A stretch of 64,000 nt of DNA from Marinitoga lauensis (GCF_004135675.1 NZ_QHLX01000005.1:186001-250000); one strand, 5' to 3'; counted from the stretch's first letter, positions 51,525-63,308 are shown. Translations and numbers: made by a program. Notes: a model not told the origin generated them from the letters alone.

Positions 51525-53863
51525 TGCATCTTGAGGATTATTTTAATGAACTTGAATCTCATTTGAAAATCGGATTGTCAAAAAAAATATCATGGAAGAA
51601 TTTTTTCCCTCAATTGTATGAATTATGTAAAAAAAATATAAATATAATAGAAAAAGAAAAGGGCCTAAAAGAAAAAATAGGCTCCTTTTTAGCATATTAC
51701 AAACCAATATATGCATTGCCTGATGAGAGGAAAATAAAAAGAATCAGAGAAGGATTTAAATTAATTGAAAAATTAAAAAGGCAGTATTTAATAGATGAAC
51801 CAGAAGTTCCGCATAAGGATTTGCCATTAAAAACAGATATAAAGTTTATAAAAGGTGTTGGTAATAAACGAGCAACTATAATGAGAGAACTTGGAATAAA
51901 TAATATAGAAGATACATTTTATTTTTTCCAAGAGATTATGAAGATAGGCGCGAAATAAAAACGATAGTAGATTGTTATCATGGGCAGAAATGTTTAATTG
52001 TTGGACGAATTATTAATTTTGAGGAAAAAAAGTAGGAACATTGAAGATTCTTTCTTATGTTCTTGAAGATAAAAATAATTCCATTATAATTTTAACATGG
52101 TTTAATCAGGACTATATAAAAAAGTTTTTGCAAATGGGTATGAATGTTGCTGTTTATGGAACAATTGAAATTGAGTTTGGTAGAAAACAGATGAAAAATC
52201 CAGATTTTCAGGTTATAACTTCTATAAAAGAAGTAAAAACAGGTATTTTGCCAATTTATCCATTAAAAAAAGGATTATATCAAAATAGTATGAGAACTAT
52301 TTTTTCGGAAACTATTCAATATTCTCATAATGTGAAAGAGTTTTTGCCAGAAGATATTGTGAAGCGATATCAATTTATAAAATTTCCTCAAAGAATAAAA
52401 GGAATTCATTTTCCAAAGAGTTATTATCATCTGGAAAAGGCAAAAGAAACTTTAAAATATGAAGAAATTTTTTTGTTTGAGTTTTCGGTATTAATACAAA
52501 AGCAAAAGATACAATTAAAAGAAGGTATTTCAAAAGATATAAAAGGAATATTAGCAAAAAAATTTATTTCCGATCTTCCATTTAAATTAACTAAATCACA
52601 AATAAAAGTTTTTGAAGAAATTAGAGAAGATATGAAAAAGGCAATACCAATGAATAGATTACTTCAGGGCGATGTAGGATCAGGAAAAACAGTAGTTTCT
52701 GAACTTGCTATTATTGATAATTATGAAAGTGGATATCAGGGAGCAGTAATGGTACCAACATCGGTTCTAGCAAAACAACAATATAAAAAATTAAAAAATG
52801 ATTTGGAGAAATTGGGAATAAAAGTAGAAATGTTGTTAGGTGAAACAAAAAAATCTGAAAAAAGAAAATAAAAGAGAATTTATTAAATAATAATATAGAT
52901 GTTTTAATAGGAACTCATGCAATGATTCAGGATGATGTTATTTTTAAAAATCTGGGATTAGTGGTAATAGATGAACAACACAGATTTGGTGTAAAACAGA
53001 GACTATCTTTAATAAATAAAGGTAAAATGCCGGATATTTTATTTATGACAGCAACACCTATTCCACGAACGTTAGCTATGACTTTATATGGTGATCTGGA
53101 TGTTTCACTAATAACTGAGATGCCTTCAGGGAGAAAGAAAGTAAAAACCGTTTTAGTAAAGGAAAATAAAATAAATGAAATATATAAATTTATTGAAAAA
53201 GAACTGGCGTCAGAAAATCAGGTTTTTTTTGTTTATCCATTAATTGAAGAGTCAGAAGTTCTGGACTTAAAAGCGGCAACTGAAATGTATGAAATATTAA
53301 AAGAAAGATTTAAAAAATATGGAGTTGGATTACTACATGGTAAAATGTCTTCAGGAGAAAAAAATGATATTATGGAAAAATTTGTTAATAAAGAATTTAA
53401 TGTTTTGATTTCAACTACTGTTATCGAAGTTGGAGTTGATATACCAGATGCAACTGTAATGGTTATAGAACATGCAGAAAGATTTGGTTTATCTCAATTA
53501 CATCAATTGAGAGGAAGAGTAGGCAGAAGTAAAAAACAGGCTTATTGTTTTTTGATAGTAAGTCAAAAAGTTTCGAGTGAAACACGTGAAAAATTAAGAA
53601 AATTTGCTGATACTACTAATGGTTTTGAAGTTTCTGAAATTGATTTGCAATGGAGGGGACCTGGAAAATTTTTTGGGACAGAACAGCATGGACTACCAGA
53701 TTTTAAGTTTATAGATATATTGAATGATCCAGAATTGATAGAAAAAGCCAGAAGAGACGTTCTTGAAATATTAAAAAAAGATCCTGAATTAAAAAATCAC
53801 AAAAGTTTAAAAAACGAAATATATAGACGTTATGGAAAAAGTTTAAAAATGCTAGAAGCGTAG
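51524..53863 (+). CDS. recG: ATP-dependent DNA helicase RecG (three or more frame slips)
   Basis: Remodels stalled replication forks. About 780 residues, with an N-terminal helical extension of about 100 residues as in other Thermotogota RecG. Wedge/OB region: KFIKGVGNKRATIMRELGI and LPIYPLKKGLYQNSMR. Helicase motifs: Walker A LLQGDVGSGKTVVSELA, DEQHRFGVKQR, FMTATPIPRTLAM, STTVIEVGVDIPDATVMVIE and HQLRGRVGRSKKQAYC. Slips near 51935, 52035 and 52865 split it into three frames. RecG is conserved and important, so consensus error is more likely than decay. Coupled to degV (stop/start overlap) and rsmD. Confidence 0.92.
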
Positions 53864-53866
53864 GTG

Positions 53867-54421
53867 ATGAAAGTGCTATCAATAGAAAATGGGTTTTTAA
53901 AAGGGAAAAAAATAAATATAGTTTCAGATAAAAGAACAAGATATACACCGGCTAATGTTAGACGGGCTTTATTAAATATTGTAGATGTGACGGAAATGAA
54001 TTCTTTGGAGATATTTGGGGGTTCAGGAATTATATCTTTTGAATTTATAAGTTCTGGTGTAGAAAAAGCGACAATTATTGAAACTTCAAGAAAAGCCTGT
54101 TCTACAATAATAAGAAATGCAAAAAGCCTAAAAATTGATAATAAAATTAAGTTAATTTGTGCTGATTTTAGAAAAGCTGTTGTAAAATTAATTGAGAAAT
54201 ACGATATAATATTTATGGATCCACCATTTCAGATGGGGTTAGCAGAAGAAGCCTTAAAAAAAATAAGTGAAAATAAAAAAATTTATGATGAAAATACTAT
54301 AATAATTGTAGAACATTCAAAACGAGAAATACTGAAAAAAAAATATGGTGATTTAATGATTGATAAAGAGTATAATTATGGTGATATAAAACTATCCATC
54401 TATTTAAAGGAAGGTGAATAA
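53867..54421 (+). CDS. rsmD: 16S rRNA (guanine-966-N2) methyltransferase RsmD
   Basis: 184 residues, intact. Class I methyltransferase: SDKRTRYTPANVRRALLNI at the N-terminus, LEIFGGSGIISFEFISSG (SAM site), ATIIETSRKAC, and the catalytic DPPF in IIFMDPPFQMG. The first motif usually reads LDLFAGTG; here it is LEIFGGSG. The start ATG at 53867 is preferred to the GTG three bases upstream. Follows recG directly. Confidence 0.88.
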   Translation: MKVLSIENGFLKGKKINIVSDKRTRYTPANVRRALLNIVDVTEMNSLEIFGGSGIISFEFISSGVEKATIIETSRKACSTIIRNAKSLKIDNKIKLICADFRKAVVKLIEKYDIIFMDPPFQMGLAEEALKKISENKKIYDENTIIIVEHSKREILKKKYGDLMIDKEYNYGDIKLSIYLKEGE

Positions 54422-54422
54422 G

Positions 54423-54797
54423 GTGATTATAGAAAAGTATCATATTTTTAATGTGATGGAACATTTAGTTGAAGATATAACAAATGAAATGTTTAGTATG
54501 CCAAATGTAGATATGTGTGTATGCGACAGGTGCCGTGCAGACGTAATAGCATTGGCTTTAAATCATTTGCATCCAAAATATGTGGTAACTGAAAAAGGAA
54601 GGATTTTTTCTGAGCTTGAAACATATACATTTCAAATGAGAGCAGAGGTGTTAACAGAAGTTTTGAAAGCTATGGAAAAGGTAAAAGAAAGACCGTCACA
54701 TCCAAAAGAAGAATCTGTTTATAAGAAAGTAAATATAAGCTTGGATGAGCTGGAGAAACATTTTGATGATATTCAAAAAAATAAGAATCAAAAATAA
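54423..54797 (+). CDS. ComFB-like late competence protein
   Basis: About 124 residues. The core VMEHLVEDITNEMFS, then CVCDRCRADVIALALNHL and PKYVV, is the ComFB (late competence development) domain, with the usual pair of zinc-binding Cys in CVCDRC. The GTG at 54423 is chosen because GAAGGTG lies six bases upstream; a GTG at 54414 lies inside that site. In cyanobacteria ComFB-type proteins bind cyclic dinucleotides; the role here is unknown. Ends inside the start of the converging gene's 3' end. Confidence 0.75.
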   Translation: MIIEKYHIFNVMEHLVEDITNEMFSMPNVDMCVCDRCRADVIALALNHLHPKYVVTEKGRIFSELETYTFQMRAEVLTEVLKAMEKVKERPSHPKEESVYKKVNISLDELEKHFDDIQKNKNQK

Positions 54798-55339
54798 GCT
54801 GTAAATACCATACCGAGTATTTCTTCATTTTGATTTGAAATATAGTTTCCTAATTTTAACATTATTAATTGATTTTCAAGTATTTTAATTTTATTTTCTA
54901 TTTCAGATTTAATTTCAATGTCTGTTTCAGAATTTAAATAGTTTTTTAGCCTGTTAATAAGTGTCTCCAATTTTTTAATTTTTTGGTCTTTTTTGTTTTT
55001 ATTATTATCAATTTTGATATTAGTTATAGAATTATTTTTATCTTCTTTATTACCAATATTATTATTTTTATAAATAATTATGGCTTGAGTTTTTCCAGCT
55101 ACAGCTGCTAAAAAAGCACCTCTTTTTTGCATATCTAATGAAATTTTACTATACACAACATATCCGCCATTTCGAGCGGCTTCTTTTTTGAAGGCCATTA
55201 AATTTCCAGTTTCCTGGCTTAAAACACGTATAATACTTAACGATGCTGGAGCAGAATTAGCCAATCCTGGTTCTCCTGGATCTAATCTATATCCCAGAAG
55301 TGGATTAACACTATCAGGATTAACTTTCATATTAATCAT
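54788..55339 (-). CDS. Hypothetical protein with coiled coil
   Basis: 183 residues, intact, no signal peptide. The N-terminal 90 residues include PLLGYRLDPGEPG and KRGAFLAAVAGKTQAII. The C-terminal half is a Lys- and Asn-rich linker and a coiled coil (KIKKLETLINRLKNYLNSE, ENKIKILENQLIMLKLG). No family recognised. It converges on comFB with a ten-base overlap. Confidence 0.55.
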   Translation of the reverse strand: MINMKVNPDSVNPLLGYRLDPGEPGLANSAPASLSIIRVLSQETGNLMAFKKEAARNGGYVVYSKISLDMQKRGAFLAAVAGKTQAIIIYKNNNIGNKEDKNNSITNIKIDNNKNKKDQKIKKLETLINRLKNYLNSETDIEIKSEIENKIKILENQLIMLKLGNYISNQNEEILGMVFTAYF

Positions 55340-55443
55340 ATAATCACTCCAGTTAAAAAAACTATAAAAGTTTAAATACTATTTATAGTTTAGATGTAAA
55401 TTTAAATGAAAAAGTTCTAAAATGATGAAAAGTGAGTGATAAA

Positions 55444-57462
55444 ATGGATATTTTAAGTAAACTAAAAAAAAATCTGAAAACAATAACAATAGATCATTTA
55501 AAAATAGATTTCACATATACCGAAACAATAGTGGATAATTTAAAAGAATATGCGCAACAAATTCATAGTGAAAAACTCTCTGATATTATAATCATATTCG
55601 AATTAACAGATAGAACAAAAGTTTCGAGTTTTTCATACAGTAATGAAATTGATATTAATGATATATTCGAAAAATTTAATAGTAAGGGAAATAGTCAAAA
55701 TTCTGTATTTACTACTTCTGAAAAGAATGTTGAGAAACTGATGAAAGATATTATAAATGAAATAAAAGAAAAATATGTTCCCATTCTTAAAGCTAGAGAT
55801 ATAATGTCTTTTCCTGTAAGAACTGTATTGTCTAATGAACCCATAGAAAAAGTATATAGAATAATGATACAAACAGGACATAACGGATTTCCTGTAATTG
55901 AAAAAAATGAATTGATAGGAATAATAACCCGAAAAGATATAGAAAAAGCAATAAATCATAATTTATCTAAATTACCGGTAAAAGAAATAATAACAAAAAA
56001 TATTATTTCTGTTTTGCCAGATACGCCAATTGAAGAAGTAAGATATAAAATGCTTGAAAATGGTATTGGTAGATTACTGGTAATTGATAAAAACAATACA
56101 CTAATTGGTATTATAACAAGGTCTGATCTTATAAAAGGTAAAGTTTATCATAAATCTAAACCAAAAATCATCGTTGATTATGAAGAAGAACTGCATAAGT
56201 ATAATATTTTAAAAAGAATGGTTGAAATTATACCTCCAAAATACATGAATTTATTGAGATTGCTTGGGATATACGGTAATGAGTTAAATATGCCGGTATA
56301 TGTAGTTGGTGGTTTTGTCAGGGATTTGCTGTTAAATAGAAAAAATTTTGATATAGATATAGTGGTTGAGGGTGATGGATTGAAATATGCAAAATATGCG
56401 GCAAAAAATTTAAGAACAACATTTGTAGAACACAGTGAATTTCATACAGGATCATTATTTTTTAAAGATGGTTTTAGAATAGATGTTGCTACTGCAAGAA
56501 CTGAATATTATGAAAAACCTGCAGATTTACCTAAAGTTGAATTGAGTACAATAAAAAAGGACTTATATAGAAGAGATTTTTCTATTAATGCTATGGCTAT
56601 CAAATTAAATAGTGAAGAATTTGGAATTCTACTTGACTTTTTCGGATGTAAAAAGGATTTGGATAATGGAATTATAAGAATACTTTACAACTTAAGTTTT
56701 GTAGAAGATCCAACAAGAATATTAAGAGCTATAAGGTTTGAAAAACGTTTTAATTTTAAAATTGAGAATAGAACTCTGGAATTATTAAAAGATGCTGTAA
56801 AGAGTAATTATATTGAAAAGGTTACAGGAATGAGACTAAGAGAAGAATTTGAAAAAATACTAAACGAAAGAAATATAGTAGAATCTATAGATGAGATGGG
56901 AAAACTTCATATTTTAGATCATTTGTTTTTATATTCTAAATATAAAAAGAGTAAGTTAAAAATATTTGAAAAAATTCTGGAATTTTATCGTTGGGTAATA
57001 AAAAATATTCCGAAATATACTTATAAAGTAAAATTGTTTCATTTGTTCCTGTATTCATATTTGATTTATGAAGAAGAACAAGCAGCATTGTATAGTTTTA
57101 AAAGATATGGATTACCTAAAAAATTTTTAAATAATCTTGAAAGATTAAAAGAATCTCTTTTGCAATTGAATAAATTAAATATGCAATCAGCATATTCAGA
57201 TTTTTATAAAATATTGTATAATTTTGATAATGAACTGTTGATTGTTATCTCTGGGTTTATGAAAGAAGAAATAAAAGATAAATATAAATCCTATCTGTTA
57301 AAAATTAATAATTTTACTTTAAAGATAGATGGAAAAGATATAGTAAATTTAGGTATTAGAGGAAAATTGGTAGGTAGTATATTGGAAGAAATAAAAATGA
57401 AAAAACTTGATGGTAAAATCGAAAATGAAAGAGAATATTTGATAAATTTTGTGAGGGATTTA
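55444..57462 (+). CDS. CBS-domain CCA-adding enzyme/poly(A) polymerase-like protein with degenerate DHHA1 start
   Basis: About 673 residues. Residues 1-105 resemble the DHHA1 end of DHH phosphoesterases, but the GGGH motif reads FEKFNSKGNSQNSV, so no phosphoesterase activity is expected; the DHH domain that usually precedes it is absent. Two CBS domains follow (ARDIMSFPVRTVLSNEPIEK; VKEIITKNIISVLPDTPIEE). From about residue 270 it is a class II nucleotidyltransferase: VVGGFVRDLLLNRKNFDIDI (metal Asp), HTGSLFFKDGFRIDVATAR, DLYRRDFSINAMAI and EDPTRILRAIRFEKRF. It probably adds CCA or A to tRNA 3' ends under control of adenine nucleotides. The ATG is chosen for the local GTGAT-AAA-ATG pattern. 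The frame runs into the next gene. Confidence 0.85.
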
Positions 57463-57795
57463 ATGAGTCAATATAGGATATATGTGTTAATTGCTTTAAT
57501 TTTAATAATTATATCAGCTTTTTTTACTATTAAAATTATTAATGACTCATCTGATTTAATAACTATTGCTTCAATGCAAAAATTGCCAGTTGAAATAGAA
57601 AATAGAAGCAATGACATTATTTATGTTAATAATGAAAAATTAAGTCCATTAGAAAAAAAGAATATTAATTTAGGTCAAAATGAAAAAATTATTGTAACTA
57701 ACAATACAGGAACTGTTTTGATAAAAACATTTGAAAGAATATATAAAGTAAAATTAAAGTCTTTTGAGGTGGTGGTTAAAAATGGGAAAAATTAA
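57463..57795 (+). CDS. Small membrane-anchored protein
   Basis: 110 residues: an N-terminal helix (IYVLIALILIIISAFFTIKII) and a beta-rich tail (LPVEIENRSNDIIYVNNEKL). The ATG has GAGGG five bases upstream. The frame is continuous with the CCA-adding protein, but a membrane helix at the end of that enzyme would be odd. One T fewer in AATTTTGTGAGGG would put a stop just before this start, so I list it separately. No family recognised. Confidence 0.55.
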   Translation: MSQYRIYVLIALILIIISAFFTIKIINDSSDLITIASMQKLPVEIENRSNDIIYVNNEKLSPLEKKNINLGQNEKIIVTNNTGTVLIKTFERIYKVKLKSFEVVVKNGKN

Positions 57796-58344
57796 AAATG
57801 TTGATAGAGTTAATTATGTAATTCATTTTTTTTCTGCTGGAGATACTGAGTATTGGTTATATCATGAAAATGTTTTAAATGAATTGAAAAAACATTTTGG
57901 AGATGTTGATTATATTTCAGAAGAACTGGATTTTCAAAAATATACTTATTATTACAACATGGAAATGGGACAAAATGTAAAAATTAAAGCTAGAATGATA
58001 AGTTTTAAAAACCTTTATTCTCCTGGTTTCTTAGCTGATGCTAAAACCATAACAAATGCTATAGAAGCCAAATATTCCATTGATGGTAAGAGAAAGGTTA
58101 ATTTGGATATAGGTTATATTCACCATATGCAATTTGTTCTGGCAAGTACGAAACCATGGGGAATAGAATTTATCTTTCAAAAGGAATATATGCTGAAATA
58201 ACATTGATGTACGTATATGAACAATGGAAAGCATTTGACCATTCATATCAAAATTTTAAAGATAAAGAATATCAAAATATATTAACTGAAATAAGAAATC
58301 TATATCTCAATAAAAGAAAAAGATGGCTTTCTGGAAAAAGATGA
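57782..58344 (+). CDS. DUF4416 family protein
   Basis: About 187 residues. Family features in order: VIHFFSAGDTEYW, FGDVDYISEELDFQKYTYYY, NMEMG, ISFKNLYSPGFLADAKTITN, KRKVNLDIGYI, VLASTKPWGNRIYLSKGIYA, EITLMY. A slip near 58165 joins two frames. The start MGKIKNVD overlaps the previous gene by 14 bases and has GAGGTGG upstream. DUF4416 has no known function; it is cytoplasmic and strongly conserved among thermophiles. Confidence 0.8.
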
Positions 58345-59701
58345 ATATGAAAAATATAAGTATTTTTTTGTTTTTATTGATTGGAATTGTTACTATTTTT
58401 GGAAGTGCAAAATTAGTATTTCCAGGAAGTATAGATTTTTATTATCAGAGATCGAAAAATATTAATTCCGGTATTCAATATACCGGATTTCCTTTGTTTT
58501 ATGTAGAAGATAAAAATTATAAATCTAATATAATTTTTGAATTTCCATTTGGGTTTGAAAAAAGATTAAAGGATAATGTGTTATTTAATGGTGGCGGATA
58601 CTACACCTTAAAAAAAGATGAAATATTTTTTAGTGATTTATATAATGAATTTTATTCATGGATGAATTTTGGATTTGAATTTTATCATAATAATGAATTA
58701 TATGCGCGGTTTATAGCAGATTTTAAAGAAGGGAATAGTCCATATTTTAAATATAGTTCATTAAGTATATTAGATATTTATAAAGATTTTTCACTATCCA
58801 AAAGAACTACTCTTGATATGCCATCTTTAAGTTATTTAAGTTTAAAAAATCATAACTGGAGTTTCATTCTGGGTAGGACAAAAATTTCTCTTGGCCCGTT
58901 AAAAAACTCTTTGATTCTTTCCGATGCTTCAAAGTACTTTGAAAATATGAATTTCAAATATTATTTAAATAACATCTCTTTAAATAATATTTTTATATCA
59001 ATGCAACCAATGATGACCAAAGCTGAGTATGAAAAACAATTTTCTACAGATGCAACAATGGCTTTAAAAGAGCCTGGGTAACCAGAATAGATATAACAAA
59101 AACTCCGTTTAACTTCGGATTTACAACATTAGGTTTATATGGTGGAAAATTTCCAAAAAGCTTTTTTGATGTGAATAATGCTCTGCTTTCTATAGATATT
59201 CAATTTCAAACAAAAAATATAAGAGTATATTTTCAAGATGCATACAATCCATTGAAAAAGAAAAATAGTTATGGCTATGGAGGAGAAATTAATTTAGAAA
59301 TATATAAGAATATCTTTTTTTCAGCTATGTACGAAAATTATGTGGTGGAAAAAGAAATATATGAAGATGAAATTCCTTATAATAGATTATATAATAGATC
59401 ATTGGAAATCATAAATGAACCAGGTGCAAGATATTTTTATGATTATCCACTTGGATTTAAATATGATGAAAATTCAAAAGTTCATTCTTATCAACTCTAT
59501 CTTTCAACAGATAATTTTTTGATAATATATGAAAACGAAAATGGTATTTCAAATGGGAATCAAATTTTAAATAAAAGGTTTAAGTGTTATTTTAAACTTT
59601 TATCTGGACGTTTGGAATTTAAATATATTGACACTAAATATAGTGAAGAAAATTTTGAAAATTATTCTTTATTCATTATATTCCCAATAAAACTTCAATG
59701 A
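58341..59701 (+). CDS. Secreted Wzi-like beta-barrel protein 1
   Basis: About 453 residues with signal peptide MKNISIFLFLLIGIVTIFGS. The body is a run of amphipathic strands rich in Tyr, Phe and Asn, as in outer-membrane barrels. The stretch SFILGRTKISLGPLKNSLILSDASKYFENM resembles the GR...GP...LSD signature of Wzi-type capsule assembly proteins. A slip near 59075 splits it. It overlaps the DUF4416 gene. The neighbour downstream has the same layout, so the two are probably paralogues. Likely part of the toga outer envelope; inferred from composition and motif. Confidence 0.6.
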
Positions 59702-59726
59702 AAATAAAAAATTAAGGAGCATTGGA

Positions 59727-61048
59727 ATGAAAAAAATTTTTATAATTATAATGTTGATAATATCTCTAACTACTTTTTCATTTTACTTTGAAAATGATAT
59801 AAATTATAAAATATATATTATTGAAAAAATGCTTCATAATGAAGTTCTTGAAACATCTATTTCACCATATCCTTCTAATGAAATATTTAAAACAAATGTT
59901 TCAATTTATCTTCCTTATATTTTTTCAGATGATTATAAATTGGTACCATTTTTTGGAGTCAAAAACAATAATTCAGGATTATATATTGATATAACTAAAG
60001 GAAACAATTTAAAATTAGAATTGTATTATGGAAAAAAAATAAATTCATTTTGGTTTATTTTGGGTAGATATAAGGTAGATTGGTCATTACTGGAACATGG
60101 TGTATTTTTTTCGGATTCTTTACCATATGTGGATGGTATTACGGGAGGTTTTACCACTGATTTTTTATTAGGAGATATGGGAATATATTTTGGTGCTTAT
60201 TCCTTTAATTCTTATCTTACTGAAGAGGAAAAAAATATTCAAAAAATGGCTATAGATAGCAACTCTGACAGAAGAAGCATTGGAATTGGGTACGATGATC
60301 CTTTTAAAACTTTATTAATTCATCGACTTGATTTAAAGCCTATTAAATTTTTTAGAATATCTTTTAATGAATTAAATTTAATCGGGGCAAGTTTCCCGAT
60401 CTTGTAGATTTGAATTTTATGAATATACTACATAATACATATGGTGAAGGATATTCAAATGCGTTATTTGCTGTAGATGGAGAAATAGTACCTATAGCAG
60501 GTTTTAAGATATATGGAGAATTTGCTATGGATGATTATGTAGTTCCTTTAACTGAAGCAGGAGCAGAAAGCTATAAACCTACCGCATTTGCATGGGGATA
60601 TGGTATTCAATATGCTTATAATGTTTTTGATGGATATGTTAATATAAAAGCTGAAAAATACAAAATTTACTCCTGGATGTATAATAGATGGCAAGAATTA
60701 TTAAAATTTACAGGTAGATATATTGATAATAATAAAATTTATGATATCCCTATGGATATGATTATGGAAGTGGTATAGAAAGCCAACTGACATCAGTTGA
60801 ATATCTAAAAATAATATAGATATAAAAATAATATTTGAAAAAGTGGTTCAGGGAGAAATAAATTTAAATACATCTTACTTTGATACTAATTTAAAAGGAA
60901 ATACGGATACATGGAAGGACCATATGGTGATAAAACAGAATATTATTATACTACTTTTATTCTAAATACAAAAAAAATTTTATTGAATTTTAAATTGAAT
61001 AGGCTGAATATTATCGATTTGAAATTACAATATAATATTCAATTTTAA
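59727..61048 (+). CDS. Secreted Wzi-like beta-barrel protein 2 (several frame slips)
   Basis: About 440 residues, signal peptide MKKIFIIIMLIISLTTFSF. It has WFILGRYKVDWSLLEHGVFF, then SDSLPYVDGITGGF, parallel to the GR...SLILSD segment of the gene before it, then further barrel strands (ALFAVDGEIVPIAGFKIYGE, WGYGIQYAYNVFDGYVNI). Slips near 60400, 60765, 60820 and 60940 break it. The end is set at the last in-family strand (LKLQYNIQF-stop). Probably an outer-membrane barrel for polysaccharide display. Confidence 0.55.
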
Positions 61049-61086
61049 AAGCATATATGATATAAATATAAAAGTTGGTGATTAAA

Positions 61087-62162
61087 GTGAAAAATGCTTT
61101 TTTATACTTGAAAAAAGAGATAATGAAAAATTTCCATATAAATTAACCATTATTCAAAATAATAAAATTCTGCTCTCATTAAAGGTTCAAGAAAAATGGC
61201 CCGGTCAAAAAGGCCATATCTTTTGTATTAGAGAAAAAGAGAATATTATTCCTTCACCAGAAAAAATAATAGAAAAGGTACCCATATTGTATTTAGAACG
61301 TTTGGGTAAAAGACTGGTGATGGTGCTTGATAGAGAAAAAGAAAAAGATGTGATTTTCTATTTTTGAAAAAGAAATATAAAACGAAACCCGGTGAATATG
61401 AACAAATTTCCTGGAGAACCGAAATAGGATTAAAACAAAATAAACCGAGAGTAAAGTTAACCACATATTATCATGAAACATTGCAAATAATTATTGATAC
61501 AAACGAAAAATACCCTGGAAATTTCCAAAATCAACTGTTATAAAAGAAGATTACCTATAGGTGACTATGCTCTGGTTGATAATGATGAAATTCTTTCTAT
61601 AGTAGAAAGAAAAACATTTGAAAATATATTAAGGGAATTTTCACGAATGGCCTATTTTCATCAACATCTTGTAAATTTAAAAGCATATAAAAATCCTGCA
61701 CTGGTTATTGAAGCAAATTACTCAGATTTTTTAAACCCTAATAAAATAAAGGAAAAATATTATAATAGTTCTTTTATGCAAAAAGCTATTGCAGAACTAT
61801 ATGCCTATCATCCTGAACTTATTATAGTATTTGGTGGAAATAGAAAATTGGCCAATCAATGGACATATAAATTTTTTGAAGCTGTAAAATCTCATAGAGA
61901 AGATGCTCCACATTATAAAATAGCTGAAATAGTTGAGGAATATAAACCTTCTCAACAGGCAGGGGATATATATCTGGAAGTAAAAAAAGCAATAAATAAC
62001 TATTTTCCAGAAAATTTTAAATTTTCTGATGTAAAAAATAAATTTGAATATATTTCAGAATCAAAGTTAAGAAGGGTAATGAATGAATTACGAAATGAAG
62101 GAATAATAGCTCTCATAAAAAAGGGAAATAAAAGTTTTTGGAAAAAATTAAAGGAGGAATAA
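61087..62162 (+). CDS. ERCC4-domain nuclease with C-terminal winged helix (frame slips)
   Basis: About 358 residues in three frames. The N-terminal 130 residues are a small domain of unknown type (KLTIIQNNKILLSLKVQEKW, PILYLERLGKRLVMVLDREK). The ERCC4/XPF nuclease domain follows: IIIDTNEKYPWKF (restored), LPIGDYALVDNDEILSIVER, KTFENIL. The family motif ERKxxxD reads ERKTFEN here, Asn in place of the last Asp. HPELIIVFGGNRKLANQW follows, and the C-terminal 60 residues form a winged helix (ESKLRRVMNELRNEGIIALI). Slips near 61110, 61365 and 61515. Probably cuts branched or flap DNA in repair; GTG start at 61087. Confidence 0.7.
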
Positions 62163-62163
62163 A

Positions 62164-63284
62164 ATGAAAGTAGGATTAATATTCGGGACAAGACCAGAAG
62201 CAATAAAAATGGCTCCGGTATATCATGAATTAATAAAACAAGGAATTGATACAAAAGTAATAGCAACAGCACAACACAGAGAAATGTTGGATCAGGTATT
62301 GGAATTGTTTGAAATAAAATCTGATTATGATTTAAATGTTATGACGCATAGGCAGACATTGTCACAATTAACAAAGAACTTAATAGAAAAATTAGATGAA
62401 ATATTTAAAAATGAAAATTTTGATTATATATTAGTTCAGGGAGATACCACATCAACATTTGTGGGAGCATTAATTTCATTTTATTATAAAATCCCAGTTG
62501 GTCATATAGAAGCAGGATTAAGAACGGACAATATTTATAACCCATTTCCTGAAGAAATGAACAGAAGACTTACAAGTGTTATTAGTTCAATTCATTTTCC
62601 CCCAACAAAAACTTCAAAAGAAAATCTGTTAAAAGAGAGAATTCCAGAAGATAAAATATACATAACAGGAAATACTGTAATAGATGCGTTATTATGGGTA
62701 GTAGAAAAAAATAAAGACAAAATAGAAGAAATACAAGAAAAATATAATATAAAAATAAAAAATATATATTAATGACAATGCATAGAAGAGAAAATTGGGG
62801 AGAACCAATGAAAAACGTTATGGAAGCAGTAAAAGAATTTTTATTGAAAAACAAGGATATATATTTAGTCTTTCCTGTTCATTTAAACCCAGCAGTAAGA
62901 GAAATTGTTTTTCCAGAATTAGAAGATTTAGAAAATGCAATTTTGATAGATCCAGTTGAATATTTAGAATTCACTGCTTTGATGGCAGGATCTTTCTTTA
63001 TAATGACAGATTCTGGCGGAATACAGGAAGAAGCCCCAGCGTTAGGAAAACCAACATTAGTTCTAAGGAAAACCACAGAAAGACCTGAAGCAATAGAAGC
63101 GGGAACAGCAAAATTAATTGGAACAGATAAAGAAACTGTTTTAGAATATATGGAAAAATTGACTTTTGATAATGAATTTTATTCAAAAATGGCAAAGGCA
63201 AGAAATCCATTTGGGGATGGTAAAGCATCTTTAAGAATAGCAAAAATATTATTAAATCAAAAAGTTGAAGAATTCAAAATATAA
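62164..63284 (+). CDS. wecB: UDP-N-acetylglucosamine 2-epimerase
   Basis: Interconverts UDP-GlcNAc and UDP-ManNAc for surface polysaccharide synthesis. About 373 residues. It has FGTRPEAIKMAPVYHEL, ATAQHREMLDQVL, VQGDTTSTFVGALISFYY, GHIEAGLRTDNIYNPFPEE, TMHRRENWGEPM, MTDSGGIQEEAPALGKPTLV and RKTTERPEAIEAGTAKLIG. One slip near 62765 splits it in two. Starts right after the ERCC4 gene stop behind AAAGGAGG. Confidence 0.92.
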
Positions 63285-63306
63285 TGCCAGCAAGAGCTGG
63301 CATTAT
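63281..63306 (+). terminator. Terminator of wecB, left copy
   Basis: ATAATGCCAGC, AAGA loop, GCTGGCATTAT. It overlaps the wecB stop. The TGCCAGC...GCTGGCA core recurs at 63362-63390. Confidence 0.75.
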
Positions 63307-63308
63307 AT

